This document shows positions 25,991 through 34,978 of a stretch of DNA of 64,000 bases, in pieces. The translations under genes and the position numbers were made by a program. Where the stretch lies: NCBI GenBank assembly GCA_036489885.1, contig DASXEW010000003.1:1612001-1676000 (forward strand), in the 5' to 3' direction. The notes under the pieces were generated by a model. The model made no database searches, had not been told where the DNA came from, and saw only the letters and a list, made by a program, of their open reading frames with translations. The stretch comes from Candidatus Baltobacteraceae bacterium (GTDB lineage Bacteria > Vulcanimicrobiota > Vulcanimicrobiia > Vulcanimicrobiales > Vulcanimicrobiaceae). Positions within the stretch are counted from its first letter, which is position 1. Each line of letters begins with the position of its first letter.

Positions 25991-26337
25991 CGGATCGGAT
26001 TGCGATTCGCGGGATGCGCGTTTTCGGACGTCACGGAGCGAATCCGGGCGAACAAGACGTTCCGCAACCTTTCGATGTCGACGTCGAGCTCGAAGTCGAT
26101 CTCGAGCGTTCCATCCACACGGACGCACTCGACGACACGCTCGACTACCGCAAAGTGCAACAGATCGTCGCCGACGTCGTCGGAACCGGACGGTTCATGT
26201 TGCTCGAACGTCTAGCACAAGAAATTGCGCGCGTGATCTTGCAAGAGCATCGCGTTCATGCGGTGACGATCACGATCGCCAAGCCGGGCTTGCTAGCGGG
26301 AGCGACTCCCAGCGTTACGTTGCGGCGAACCCGCTAG
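25987..26337 (+). CDS. folB: Dihydroneopterin aldolase (FolB)
   Basis: Cleaves dihydroneopterin to hydroxymethyl-dihydropterin and glycolaldehyde. The 116-aa protein has IRGMRVFGRHG (the usual IxxhGvhGxhG segment), the catalytic Glu region GANPGEQ, LDYRKVQQIV and MLLERLAQEIA. GTG 25987 overlaps the folP stop and gives the standard N-terminus, better than the longer frame from 25960. Its stop overlaps the folK start by one base. Confidence 0.9.
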   Translation: MTDRIAIRGMRVFGRHGANPGEQDVPQPFDVDVELEVDLERSIHTDALDDTLDYRKVQQIVADVVGTGRFMLLERLAQEIARVILQEHRVHAVTITIAKPGLLAGATPSVTLRRTR

Positions 26338-26798
26338 TGCCGCTCGCGCGGATTGGTATCGGCGCGAATCTCGGAAATGCGCTGCGCACCGTGCAAATCG
26401 CTCTCCGAGAGTTGAAACGCTACGGAACGCTGGTCCGCGCGTCGTCGCTCTACAGTACGAAGCCCTGGGGCGTAAAGAACCAACCCGATTTCATCAACGC
26501 CGCGGCTCTACTGGAGACGACCCTGTCGCCACGCGAGTTGCTCGGCGAGTTGAAGAAGCTCGAGGCCGAACTTGGACGCGAGCAGACATACCGGTGGGGT
26601 CCGCGTGTCGTCGATTTCGACATTCTCGCATACAACGATTGCAAGCTCGACGAACCCGATCTCATCCTGCCGCACCCGCGCTTACACGAGCGCGCGTTTG
26701 CGCTGGTCCCGCTTGCGGAGATCGATCCGGGTTACGAGTCCGCCCGCGACGCACTTTCAGAAGAAGACCGTGGCACGGTAACTAAGGTGAGCGCGTAG
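26337..26798 (+). CDS. folK: Hydroxymethyl-dihydropterin pyrophosphokinase (FolK)
   Basis: ATP-dependent pyrophosphorylation of hydroxymethyl-dihydropterin. The 153-aa protein has IGIGANLGN at the start, SSLYSTKPWG, NQPDFINAA, RWGPRVVDFDIL (the signature GPRxxDxDxL) and LPHPRLHERAFAL. GTG 26337 overlaps the folB stop as TAGTG; a much longer in-frame extension upstream is only folB overlap. Beyond its stop lies a short repeat copy and a minus-strand gene. Confidence 0.93.
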   Translation: MPLARIGIGANLGNALRTVQIALRELKRYGTLVRASSLYSTKPWGVKNQPDFINAAALLETTLSPRELLGELKKLEAELGREQTYRWGPRVVDFDILAYNDCKLDEPDLILPHPRLHERAFALVPLAEIDPGYESARDALSEEDRGTVTKVSA

Positions 26799-26811
26799 TC
26801 GACGTCTCCGC

Positions 26812-26843
26812 CTTGTCATCCCGAGTGAAGTCGAGGGACAACG
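26812..26843 (+). repeat. Short copy of the TGTCATCCYGAG...GTCGARGG repeat (no central stem)
   Basis: TTGTCATCCCGAG is followed directly by TGAAGTCGAGGGACAACGG. The conserved left and right arms are present but the central variable stem-loop seen in the full copies is missing. It forms the end of the small minus-strand membrane-protein gene. Confidence 0.7.
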
Positions 26844-27004
26844 GCCATCGTCAGTGCGTAGATCGACATCACCCAAAGCATCAAGCCTGCGCCGACGCAC
26901 GCCGCCACTGCCAAGACAGTCCCATGCAGAATGATCGTGCAGGCTATGGACCATACGACCATGGCAGCTCCGAGAATCGTGTAGGGCGGCACGTGAAATA
27001 TCAA
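26816..27004 (-). CDS. Small two-helix membrane protein, unknown function
   Basis: 62-aa hydrophobic protein with two membrane segments (about residues 9-28 and 32-54). It lies 27 bases downstream of the HD-GYP gene on the same strand and may be co-transcribed. The start is TTG 27004 or GTG 26992; neither has a clear SD. Its last residues (VVPRLHSG) are read from the repeat copy at 26812-26843, so the repeat probably replaced the original 3' end. No family recognised. Confidence 0.5.
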   Translation of the reverse strand: MIFHVPPYTILGAAMVVWSIACTIILHGTVLAVAACVGAGLMLWVMSIYALTMAVVPRLHSG

Positions 27005-27031
27005 CGAGGCAAACCCGCTCGGAAACCGGGC

Positions 27032-29026
27032 TCAGCCGGCGGCGGCGGCCTTCGCAGCCATGATGGGCTCGTAGACTTTCTTCGCGACGAAGACGTCGAG
27101 CAATTGCGCGTCGATCTTGCCGCGCTCCGCGAATTCTTTCGTGAGGATGTCGAGTGCGCGCTCGATGCTCATGGCCGGCTTGTATGGACGATCGCTTGCG
27201 GTGAGCGCGTCGAAAACGTCAGAGATCGTTAGCATGCGGACTTGCGGCGCGATCTCTTCGCCGCGAAGGCCGCGCGGGTAGCCCGTTCCGTCGAGATGCT
27301 CGTGATGTCCGTACGCGACTTCGGCGACTTTCTGCCAGGGCGTCTGTTTCCACGGAATCTCGCGCAGGAAGCGGAACGACTGCGTGACGTGCTGTTCCAT
27401 CTTCTGGCGTTCTTCGGCGGAGAGTGAACCGCGCGGGATCTTGAGATACTCGTACTCGGCGGGCTCGAGTAAGGGATGTTCCTCGCCCAGCACGAGATAA
27501 TTGCGCTTAAGGAGCGCCTCCAGTGCTTCGCCGACACCTTCCGCGACGACGCGGGGCTCGTTTGCGGATTCGACTTGTTTCGCAAGCTCCGTCAGCTCGG
27601 CGACTGCATGCGACGTCGTCTCATCGATGCGTACGACCTCGTCTGCATCGGGCGCTATCCCGGTTCGCAGCAGTTGTAGTTTGCGTGTCGCTGCACGCAT
27701 TTGCATCTGCTCGATTGCGAGCAAGCAGCGCAGACGAATCATGTCGAGGCGGCCGTCGGGCAGTTTTTTGGCCTTTGCGAAAATGTATTCGGGGACAGCG
27801 ACCTTTCCAAAATCGTGCAGAAGCGCGGCGTAGCGCATTTCGCGAATATCGTCCGGCGTGAATTTGTGAACCGCAGCAGGACCTGCTTCGATCGTATTGA
27901 GCATCTCGGCTTGCGCGACCGTGAGCTCGGAAACGCGTGACGAGTGGCCTTGGGTCGCAGGGTCGCGGGCTTCGATCGCTTTTACCGACGCGGTTACGAA
28001 CTGTTCGAAAAGATTTTGGATCGAGTCGACGAGCTGTTTGTTGTCGATCGCGACACCGGCTTGAGAGCACAATGAGAGCAGCACGTGCTCGTGATGATCG
28101 GTGAACTCGCTGACGACTTCTTCCGTCTGGGTCGGCGATTCGAGGACAAGTTCGAAATCAGGTTTGTGATTGATCAGCTGAATGACGCCGACGATCTCGC
28201 CCAAGTAGTTGCGCATCGGCACGCACAGCACGGACTTGGTCCGATAGTTGTTATTCTTATCGAAGCTGTTGTTGAAGCGGTACTCGCGCGTGTCGCCGAT
28301 CTCGTATGCGTCCGGTATGCGCAGCACCTCACCCGTGATTGCGACGTAGCCCGAAATCGAAGCGCGCGAGAGCGGGATCATCGCGCCGAGATGTTTGCCC
28401 TCGTCGTACGGCCCGGTCTGTGCGACGGCAAAGCGGAGTTTCTTCTCGCCGTCCTGTTCCGTGATCAGGAAGAGACTGCCCGAATCGGATTGCGTAAGTT
28501 CGCGGGCCTTGCGCACGATCAGGCGTTCCAGGGATTCGATGTCACGTTCGGCGGAGAGTGCGACGCCGATCTGCAACAGTTGATCCGACTCGTCGATCAG
28601 ATCGCGCGCATTGTCGCGAAGCTCGAGCGTCCGCTCGGCGTTACGAACGGAAGCGAGCAGTGCGATCGAATCGATCGGGCGCGTTACCCATCCGCCGACG
28701 TGCTCGTTCTGGGCCAACCAAGCCGCATCGAAATCGCCGGGCTCCGAAAGAACGATGACCGTTCCGCCGGTCGCGTTTATCATTGAAAGTGCTCGATCGA
28801 TCGCATCATGATCGCCGAGCGCATGCAGGCGCTCCGAGTCGATCATATAGACGAGCGGCCCACCGGGAGCTGCCGCAATTGGGAATGTCAGATCCGCCGG
28901 ACGGCATTCGATATTCGCCGCTTCGAGGACGCTCTTACTCTCGCCAAGCTCCAGGCCGCGCGGATACACGAACAGCACTTTGGACTGAGGCTGCGTAAGG
29001 GGCAGCGCCCCTTCTAAAAGAGACAT
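27032..29026 (-). CDS. HD-GYP domain regulator with pseudo-receiver and GAF domains
   Basis: 664-aa probable cyclic-di-GMP phosphodiesterase or HD-type signalling protein. About residues 15-130 resemble a receiver domain, but the acidic pocket (VYPRG) and Lys (WVTRPID has Arg) are lost. A GAF domain (about 165-330; SVLCVPMRNYLGEIVGVIQLINH) and a split HD-GYP domain follow (AALLHDFGKVAVPEY, then after about 110 residues YGHHEHLDGTGYPRGLRG). That insert between the HD and GYP halves is larger than usual. ATG 29026 is chosen; the longer frame to 29569 is antisense to accB. No SD is obvious. Confidence 0.85.
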   Translation of the reverse strand: MSLLEGALPLTQPQSKVLFVYPRGLELGESKSVLEAANIECRPADLTFPIAAAPGGPLVYMIDSERLHALGDHDAIDRALSMINATGGTVIVLSEPGDFDAAWLAQNEHVGGWVTRPIDSIALLASVRNAERTLELRDNARDLIDESDQLLQIGVALSAERDIESLERLIVRKARELTQSDSGSLFLITEQDGEKKLRFAVAQTGPYDEGKHLGAMIPLSRASISGYVAITGEVLRIPDAYEIGDTREYRFNNSFDKNNNYRTKSVLCVPMRNYLGEIVGVIQLINHKPDFELVLESPTQTEEVVSEFTDHHEHVLLSLCSQAGVAIDNKQLVDSIQNLFEQFVTASVKAIEARDPATQGHSSRVSELTVAQAEMLNTIEAGPAAVHKFTPDDIREMRYAALLHDFGKVAVPEYIFAKAKKLPDGRLDMIRLRCLLAIEQMQMRAATRKLQLLRTGIAPDADEVVRIDETTSHAVAELTELAKQVESANEPRVVAEGVGEALEALLKRNYLVLGEEHPLLEPAEYEYLKIPRGSLSAEERQKMEQHVTQSFRFLREIPWKQTPWQKVAEVAYGHHEHLDGTGYPRGLRGEEIAPQVRMLTISDVFDALTASDRPYKPAMSIERALDILTKEFAERGKIDAQLLDVFVAKKVYEPIMAAKAAAAG

Positions 29027-29110
29027 TCGTATGTTACAACAACCGGTTGCCGTTCTAGGTTCCCGTTCATTCGTAGGGCGGCCTGCGCCCCGAGCGGAAG
29101 GGCAGGCGAC

Positions 29111-29524
29111 GTGACATTCGACGACTTGATCGAGTCGAGGGTACGACCGCTCGCCGAAACGCTGGTCCGCGAGGGACTTGAAGTGGTCAGCATAGCCGAC
29201 GGTGAGATCGAAATTGAGCTTTCCCGGACTCTCGCACAGCCGGTTGAGCCGGCCGGAACCATAATCGAGGAAGCCTCCGGTCCCGCCCCCGAGTACGACG
29301 TCCTTACCTCCGATTTGGTCGGGCGGGTTCGCTTCTTGCGCCCGCCTGTGACGGCGGGTTCCGTCGTCGACGCCGATCGCGAGCTTGCTTTCATCGAGGC
29401 GCTTGGTATACGAAATCCGATCCGTTCGCGCGGTGCCGGACGTGTTGCCGTGGTCTACGTCGAAGAAGGTCAAGCTGTGGACTACGGCGCCCCCTTGTTT
29501 GCAATCGACCGCTCGCGTGTTTAG
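29111..29524 (+). CDS. Biotin/lipoyl-carrier-like protein without any lysine (AccB-like, not biotinylatable)
   Basis: 137-aa protein in the accB position, directly coupled to accC. The C-terminal half (about 63-137) aligns with the biotinyl domain: VGRVRF for the first half and IEALGIRNPI ... VVYVEEGQAVDYGAPLFAI for the second. In true BCCPs the motif is EAMK followed by two residues and Asn; here it is EALGIRN, so Gly99 replaces the biotinyl Lys. The whole protein contains no Lys at all. The DNA around 29405 shows an unbroken frame with no frameshift. It could be a structural or regulatory partner of AccC. GTG start at 29111. Confidence 0.8.
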   Translation: MTFDDLIESRVRPLAETLVREGLEVVSIADGEIEIELSRTLAQPVEPAGTIIEEASGPAPEYDVLTSDLVGRVRFLRPPVTAGSVVDADRELAFIEALGIRNPIRSRGAGRVAVVYVEEGQAVDYGAPLFAIDRSRV

Positions 29525-30878
29525 AAAAGTACTCGTTGCCAATCGCGGCGAGATTGCGCTGCGCATCATCCGCGCCTGCCGCGAGCTGGGCGTCGCGACG
29601 GTTGCGATTTTCAGTGAAGCCGATCGCTCTGCGCTTCACGTACGCCTCGCCGACGAAGCTTTTTGCGTAGGACCCGGACCCGCAGCGCGCTCGTACCTAA
29701 ACATTCCGAACATTATCTCGACTGCGCTCATCACCGGCGCCGATGCATTGCATCCGGGTTACGGATTTCTCGCCGAGAACTCGCGCTTCGCGCAGATCTG
29801 CACGGATCACGGCATCACGTTCATTGGTCCGACGCCGCGGGTCATCGAACAGATGGGCGACAAGGCGAACGCAAAGCAGATCATGCAAAGCGCGGGCGTG
29901 CCGACGATTCCCGGGAGCGGAATCCTCGCGACGCTCGATGAGGCTAAGAAAGCGGCTCGTTCGATAGGGTATCCCGTGTTGCTCAAAGCAACCGCGGGCG
30001 GCGGCGGGCGCGGGATGCGTGCCGTTGCACGTGAGGACGAGATCGGCAGGGCCTTCGCAAGCGCGCAAAGTGAGGCCGAGGTAAACTTTCAAGATGGGCG
30101 GCTCTATATGGAGAAGCTCATCGTTCATCCGCGGCATGTCGAGGTGCAGATCCTCGCCGATTCGCAAGGCGAAGTCGTGCATCTGGGCGAGCGCGACTGC
30201 TCGATACAAAAGCCCTCGCACCAAAAGCTGATCGAAGAAACGCCGGCTCCGGGTCTCGACGCCGATGTACGAGACGAGCTCTGCAGAGTAGCGGTACGCG
30301 CCGGACAAGCGTGCGGTTACACGAATGCGGGGACACTCGAGTTTCTGGTTGCGGGCGAACAGATTTATTTCATGGAGATGAACACGCGGATTCAGGTCGA
30401 GCATCCCGTCACCGAGCTGATCTACGGCGTCGATCTCGTCAAAGAACAGATTCGGATCGCGTTTGGTGAGCCGCTCGGTTTTGGTCAAGCAGATCTTTCA
30501 CCCCATGGTCACGCGATCGAGTGCCGCATCAACGCAGAAGATCCGGAGCGCGATTTCGCACCGGACGCGGGGATCGTGACCGCGGTCGAACTGCCCGGCG
30601 GCCCGGGCATTCGAGTCGATACGCATCTCTTCGCGGGTCTCTCGATTCCGCCGTATTACGATTCACTTTTGGCAAAGATTGTGGCCGTCGGCCGTACGCG
30701 CGCCTCGGCTCTTGCACGTATGGAACGCGCCCTCGCCGAAACCCGTATTGAAGGTGTAAAGACGACGGTTGCAATTTGCCGTCGAATCCTCGAAGATGCC
30801 CGATTTCAAGAAGGCGGCGTTCCGATCGATTTCCTCGATGAGGCGTTTATGCGCGAGCACGTGTTAACGGAAGCGTAG
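29517..30878 (+). CDS. accC: Acetyl-CoA carboxylase biotin carboxylase subunit (AccC)
   Basis: ATP- and bicarbonate-dependent carboxylation of biotin on its carrier for fatty-acid synthesis. The 453-aa ATP-grasp enzyme has VLVANRGEIALRIIRACRELG, HPGYGFLAEN, KATAGGGGRGMR (ATP loop), GERDCSIQKPSHQKLIEE, FMEMNTRIQVEHPVTE and a complete C-terminal domain. GTG 29517 overlaps the AccB-like stop; upstream frame to 29385 is overlap. It begins the accC-nusB-pbp1A-xseA chain. Its natural carrier must be encoded elsewhere if the neighbour cannot be biotinylated. Confidence 0.94.
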   Translation: MFRKVLVANRGEIALRIIRACRELGVATVAIFSEADRSALHVRLADEAFCVGPGPAARSYLNIPNIISTALITGADALHPGYGFLAENSRFAQICTDHGITFIGPTPRVIEQMGDKANAKQIMQSAGVPTIPGSGILATLDEAKKAARSIGYPVLLKATAGGGGRGMRAVAREDEIGRAFASAQSEAEVNFQDGRLYMEKLIVHPRHVEVQILADSQGEVVHLGERDCSIQKPSHQKLIEETPAPGLDADVRDELCRVAVRAGQACGYTNAGTLEFLVAGEQIYFMEMNTRIQVEHPVTELIYGVDLVKEQIRIAFGEPLGFGQADLSPHGHAIECRINAEDPERDFAPDAGIVTAVELPGGPGIRVDTHLFAGLSIPPYYDSLLAKIVAVGRTRASALARMERALAETRIEGVKTTVAICRRILEDARFQEGGVPIDFLDEAFMREHVLTEA

Positions 30879-31280
30879 ATGGCGTCACGCAAGCATGCGC
30901 GCGAATTGGCGCTGCAATCGCTATTCGGGGTCGAGATCGGGCACCGTCCGGCGCAAGACATGGTGATCGAAACGTGCGGTAGCGCTGATTCCGAACATCG
31001 CCGCTTTGTCGAGGACCTCGTCACCGGAACGCTCGATCACGCTGTCGAGAGCGACGCAGTGCTCACGCCGCTCCTGGACGGTTGGACGATCGAACGTCTC
31101 CCGACGATCGATCGCTTGCTGCTGCGTATGTCGGTTTTCGAGCTGATGCATCGCGAGACGCCCCAGGCCGTCGTGATCAACGAAGCCGTCGAGCTTGCGA
31201 AAAAGTTTTCGACCGATGAGTCGCCGCGCTTTGTGAACGGCGTGTTGTCGAACGTTACCAAATCGGGTGCGCGCGCGTGA
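30879..31280 (+). CDS. nusB: Transcription antitermination factor NusB
   Basis: 133-aa all-helical factor that binds boxA RNA with NusE (S10) in rRNA antitermination. Visible motifs are SRKHARELALQSLF at the start, RLPTIDRLLLRMSVFEL and VINEAVELAKKFSTDESPRFVNGVL. ATG 30879 follows the accC stop without a gap. Its end overlaps pbp1A as GTGA. Confidence 0.94.
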   Translation: MASRKHARELALQSLFGVEIGHRPAQDMVIETCGSADSEHRRFVEDLVTGTLDHAVESDAVLTPLLDGWTIERLPTIDRLLLRMSVFELMHRETPQAVVINEAVELAKKFSTDESPRFVNGVLSNVTKSGARA

Positions 31281-33418
31281 GTACGGCGGCGCGGCGCACG
31301 ACGGTTACGCGCAAGAAACCGGCCGCGAAGAAGAAAGGCGGAGGCGGTGGACGCTTTTTCCGGACGGCCGCATTCATCGCGCTGCTCGCGGTCCTGATTG
31401 TCGCCGGTCTTACCGCCGGCATCATCGCGACGTACTCGACGCATTTGCCCGACATCAACCGCATGGCGGATTTCCAACCCGAACGTTCGACGCAGGTGTT
31501 TGCGCGCGACGGTACGGTGCTCGCCGATCTCTACAAACAGAATCGCGTTTGGGTGTCGCTCGACAAAGTGCCGGTTTTGGTACGCAACGCGTTCGTGGCG
31601 AGCGAAGACGCTCACTTTTACTCGCATCACGGAATCGACTTCGAGGGCATTCTGCGTGCGGGCATTGCGGATTGGCGGCACCAACCGATCCAAGGCGGCT
31701 CGACCATCACGCAACAGCTCGCGCGCGGGCTGTTTCTTTCGAATGAAGTCTCGATCTCGCGCAAGATTCAGGAGGCGCTGCTCGCAATCGAGATCGAGCG
31801 CTATTACACGAAAGACGAAATTCTCGAGCGCTATCTCAATCTGATCTACCTCGGCTCGGGTGCGTACGGCGTGCAAGCCGCAGCGCACACGTATTTCGGA
31901 ACCGACGTCGGAAATCTGACGCTCGGTCAAGCCGCAATGCTCGCCGGAATCGTCCCTGCGCCTTCGGATTACTCGCCGTACGTGAACCTGGATCTCGCCA
32001 AGCAGCGGCAGCGTCACGTCCTCGAGCGGATGCTCGCGAGCGGTTTCATTACGCGCGATCAGGCGGAATCCGCCGAAGCCGACTCCGTCAATCTCGTCGG
32101 CGAGCGTCCCGAGGGCTTGCAATCGTATAAGTATCCGTATTTCACGACGTACGTCGTTCACCGCTTGAACGAAACGTTCGGAACGCAGGCGACCTTCGAA
32201 GGCGGATTGACCGTCGACACGACCCTCGATCCGAAGGTGCAGCAGATGGCGCAGAAGGCCATCGATTGGGGCGTAGCGCAGGCTGCGGCCGAGGGAATCA
32301 ACGCGCATGAAGCGGCGCTCGTCGCGATCCGTCCCCAAACCGGCGAGATACTTGCGATGGTCGGGGGCACCGGCTGGACGCTCGACAATCAGTTCAATCG
32401 CGCATGGCAGGCTCGCCGTCAACCGGGCTCTTCATTTAAAGTCTACGTTTACACGGCTGCCATCGATAGCGGGATTCCGCCGAACGAGATCGTCGAGGAC
32501 ACGCCGGTCTCGTATCCGATGGGCGACGGGACCATGTGGAGCCCTCAAGATGACGATCACCGCTTTTACGGCGCGATGACGCTGCGCTACGCGCTGGCGC
32601 AATCACGCAATGTCGTAGCGGTAAAGCTTGCCGAGCGTCTTGGCATCGATCGGGTGATCGAGTACGCAAAACGCATGGGGATCAAGGAAAAGCTCGAGCC
32701 GAATCTCTCGCTCGCTCTCGGCAGCGAAGGAATCTCGCCGCTGGAGCAGGCTGCCGGGTACGCAACGCTTGCAAACGCGGGAATTCACATCGACCCCTCA
32801 CCGATTCGTCTCGTGAAAGACAGCTTCGGTTCGGTTGTTCTCGATAATCAGTATCCACAGCAGACTGAAGTCGTGAGCGCGGGGACAGCGTTCGTGATGA
32901 CGCAAATGCTGACCAGCGTGATCAACGAAGGGACCGGCTATCCGAACGCCGTCATCGGACGCCCGGCCGCCGGTAAAACGGGCACGACGACGGATTTCCG
33001 CGACGCCTGGTTCGTCGGCTACACGCCCGATCTGGTTACGGCCGTGTGGCTCGGCAACGACAACTATTCGCGCATGAACGAATCGTACGGCGGCAACATC
33101 CCCGCGCGCGTCTGGGCCCGCTTCATGAAAGAAGCGCTGGCTGACGTTCCGCATCATGAATTCGAGATGCCGAAGAGCGAAGTGCGCAAAGTGCGTCTCT
33201 GCGGAAGCGGCCGCATCGAATACTTCTTGCAAGGAACGGGGCCGCCGGAATCGTGTGGCTCCGTCGACGAAACGCCCGCCAAGGCCGCACCGAAAGCAGT
33301 TCCGGCCGCAACTCCGACCGACGTTCCGCCGGGTATGGTCGGCGACGGCGAGCATTTCATGAACGTCAACAACGGCCAAACGACCACCGCCGCTCCGGAA
33401 CCGGCGAACACACCATAG
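31277..33418 (+). CDS. Penicillin-binding protein 1A family, bifunctional glycosyltransferase/transpeptidase
   Basis: 713-aa class A PBP that polymerises and cross-links peptidoglycan. After a Lys-rich cytoplasmic tail there is one membrane anchor (about 28-52). The GT51 domain has ASEDAHFYSHHGID (catalytic Glu) and QGGSTITQQLARGLFLS. The transpeptidase domain has PGSSFK (acyl-Ser), SRN and KTGTT. The C-terminus is a Pro/Ala-rich periplasmic tail. It is coupled to nusB (GTGA) and to xseA (TAGTG). Confidence 0.93.
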   Translation: MSTAARRTTVTRKKPAAKKKGGGGGRFFRTAAFIALLAVLIVAGLTAGIIATYSTHLPDINRMADFQPERSTQVFARDGTVLADLYKQNRVWVSLDKVPVLVRNAFVASEDAHFYSHHGIDFEGILRAGIADWRHQPIQGGSTITQQLARGLFLSNEVSISRKIQEALLAIEIERYYTKDEILERYLNLIYLGSGAYGVQAAAHTYFGTDVGNLTLGQAAMLAGIVPAPSDYSPYVNLDLAKQRQRHVLERMLASGFITRDQAESAEADSVNLVGERPEGLQSYKYPYFTTYVVHRLNETFGTQATFEGGLTVDTTLDPKVQQMAQKAIDWGVAQAAAEGINAHEAALVAIRPQTGEILAMVGGTGWTLDNQFNRAWQARRQPGSSFKVYVYTAAIDSGIPPNEIVEDTPVSYPMGDGTMWSPQDDDHRFYGAMTLRYALAQSRNVVAVKLAERLGIDRVIEYAKRMGIKEKLEPNLSLALGSEGISPLEQAAGYATLANAGIHIDPSPIRLVKDSFGSVVLDNQYPQQTEVVSAGTAFVMTQMLTSVINEGTGYPNAVIGRPAAGKTGTTTDFRDAWFVGYTPDLVTAVWLGNDNYSRMNESYGGNIPARVWARFMKEALADVPHHEFEMPKSEVRKVRLCGSGRIEYFLQGTGPPESCGSVDETPAKAAPKAVPAATPTDVPPGMVGDGEHFMNVNNGQTTTAAPEPANTP

Positions 33419-34785
33419 TGCAGCCGAAAGAGAGCACGAGCGCCCGCATTGTTGCGGTGTCGCGCTTGTCCGTCTATTTGCGCAACATTCTTGCCAACGA
33501 CAAGTGGTTGCGCAATGTCGGCGTGAGAGGGGAAGTCTCGAACGTTTCAGCGCGTCCGAACGGTAACGTATATTTCGATCTCAAAGACGCGGATGCGCTT
33601 TTGAGCTGTGTCGTATGGAGCGACCAAGCGCGCGAGCTTCCGCGCCTGGAAAACGGGCAACAGGTTATCGCGTACGGTGAGATCGGCGCGTACGTAAAGA
33701 ACAGCAAGTATCAGCTGATCGCGTATCGCGTCGAACAAGAAGGCGTCGGACGCCTCCACGAGCTGTATGAAAAGCTGAAGAGCAAGCTCGAAGCTGAGGG
33801 CGCATTTGCCCCCGAGCGCAAACGCCCGATCGTGACATATCCGTTCTCGCTTGCGCTCGTGAGCGCGAAGGGCGCGGCCGGTGCAGCCGACTTTCTGAAG
33901 ATATTGCACGCGCGTGCACCGTACGTCGAGGTGACGTTCTGCGAGACGCCGGTGCAAGGAATCGGTGCGGCAACCGAAATCGTGCGGGCCATCAATCGCG
34001 CCTCGCGCCTCGATGTCGACTGCGTGGTGGTAGCGCGCGGCGGCGGCTCCTACGAAGACCTGTTCGCCTTTAACACGGAAGAAGTTGCGCGCGCGATTCT
34101 GCGTGCACCGAAGCCGGTGATCACCGGAATCGGTCACGAAACCGATCTGACCATCGCCGACCTCGTGGCAGATCGACGGGCCGAAACGCCCTCCGCTGCG
34201 GCGCACATCGTTGCGCCTATTCCTCGCGATGAGCTGCTGCGCTCGATCGGGGGACGCGTGAGCCGCGTCGAACGAATGGCGCGCGGAAAGATTGCCTCGG
34301 GTGCGACGCACTTGGAACGCGCAATCGGACGTTCGGCGATTACCGATCCCGGGCGTATCGTCGGGATCCGCCGGCAGCATGTCGATCGTGCAATCGGCGC
34401 GCTGGCCGTGCGCGTCGACGAAGGCGTGCGCCGGTATTCCTCGAGACTTCAAGGGCTGGATCGGCGCCTGGAGCGCTTCGATCCGAAGGGCCGCATCGCA
34501 GAGCGCCGGCGCGTTTTTGACGTGGTAGCCGTTCGGCTGCAAAATGCGGCCGATCGACGGCTCCAAGTGCTGGCCGAGCGCCTAAAACTCAAGACGACCG
34601 AGCTCAACGGCAAAGATCCGGAAGCGATTTTGCAACGTGGATACGCAATCGTACGGTATGAAGGAAAGACGGTACGCGATGCGGCGTCGGTCCCCGAAGG
34701 CGCCGCGGTACAGGCGAAGGTAGCTCGCGGAACGCTCATCGCACGCGTCGAACGGAAAGAATCGGATGGAAAAGAAGGCGGATGA
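33418..34785 (+). CDS. xseA: Exodeoxyribonuclease VII large subunit (XseA)
   Basis: Catalytic subunit of the ssDNA-specific exonuclease VII. The 455-aa protein has an N-terminal OB fold (SVYLRNILANDKWLRNVGVRGE, then GNVYFDLKD) and the core with VARGGGSYEDLFAFN, GHETDLTIADLVADRRAETPSAAA. A long helical region and the C-terminal ILQRGYAIV follow. GTG 33418 gives the standard N-terminus; the frame from 33253 is pbp1A overlap. It overlaps xseB by 20 bases. Confidence 0.94.
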   Translation: MQPKESTSARIVAVSRLSVYLRNILANDKWLRNVGVRGEVSNVSARPNGNVYFDLKDADALLSCVVWSDQARELPRLENGQQVIAYGEIGAYVKNSKYQLIAYRVEQEGVGRLHELYEKLKSKLEAEGAFAPERKRPIVTYPFSLALVSAKGAAGAADFLKILHARAPYVEVTFCETPVQGIGAATEIVRAINRASRLDVDCVVVARGGGSYEDLFAFNTEEVARAILRAPKPVITGIGHETDLTIADLVADRRAETPSAAAHIVAPIPRDELLRSIGGRVSRVERMARGKIASGATHLERAIGRSAITDPGRIVGIRRQHVDRAIGALAVRVDEGVRRYSSRLQGLDRRLERFDPKGRIAERRRVFDVVAVRLQNAADRRLQVLAERLKLKTTELNGKDPEAILQRGYAIVRYEGKTVRDAASVPEGAAVQAKVARGTLIARVERKESDGKEGG

Positions 34786-34978
34786 GTTTGAAACCGCGCT
34801 CGCGCGGCTCGATGCGATCGTAAAACAGCTCGAGACCGAGGACGTCTCGCTGGATCGTTCCGTCGATCTCTTCAAAGAAGGCAAGGACCTTGCGCGACGC
34901 TGTGAGGCGTTGCTGAAAGACGCACAAAGCAAGATCGACGCCGCCGGCAATGGTGCCACCACAACCGAGAACTACTAG
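34766..34978 (+). CDS. xseB: Exodeoxyribonuclease VII small subunit (XseB)
   Basis: 70-aa helical subunit that binds the XseA helical arm. The family motif is clear: FETALARLDAIVKQLET, VSLDRSVDLFKEGKDLARRC and LLKDAQSKI. ATG 34766 lies within xseA and the stop lies within tlyA, so the three genes overlap in series. Confidence 0.93.
   Translation: MEKKADEFETALARLDAIVKQLETEDVSLDRSVDLFKEGKDLARRCEALLKDAQSKIDAAGNGATTTENY

Noticed and set aside
29027-29569. N-terminal extension of the HD-GYP gene to 29569
   Set aside because: The extra 181 residues are antisense to the AccB-like gene and show no domain; ATG 29026 leads directly into the regulatory domains.
31037-32422. 461-codon minus-strand frame
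   Set aside because: Entirely antisense to pbp1A, Arg-rich and without recognisable domains; a GC-rich shadow frame.
33547-34566. 339-codon minus-strand frame
   Set aside because: Antisense to xseA; no motifs, His/Arg-rich.
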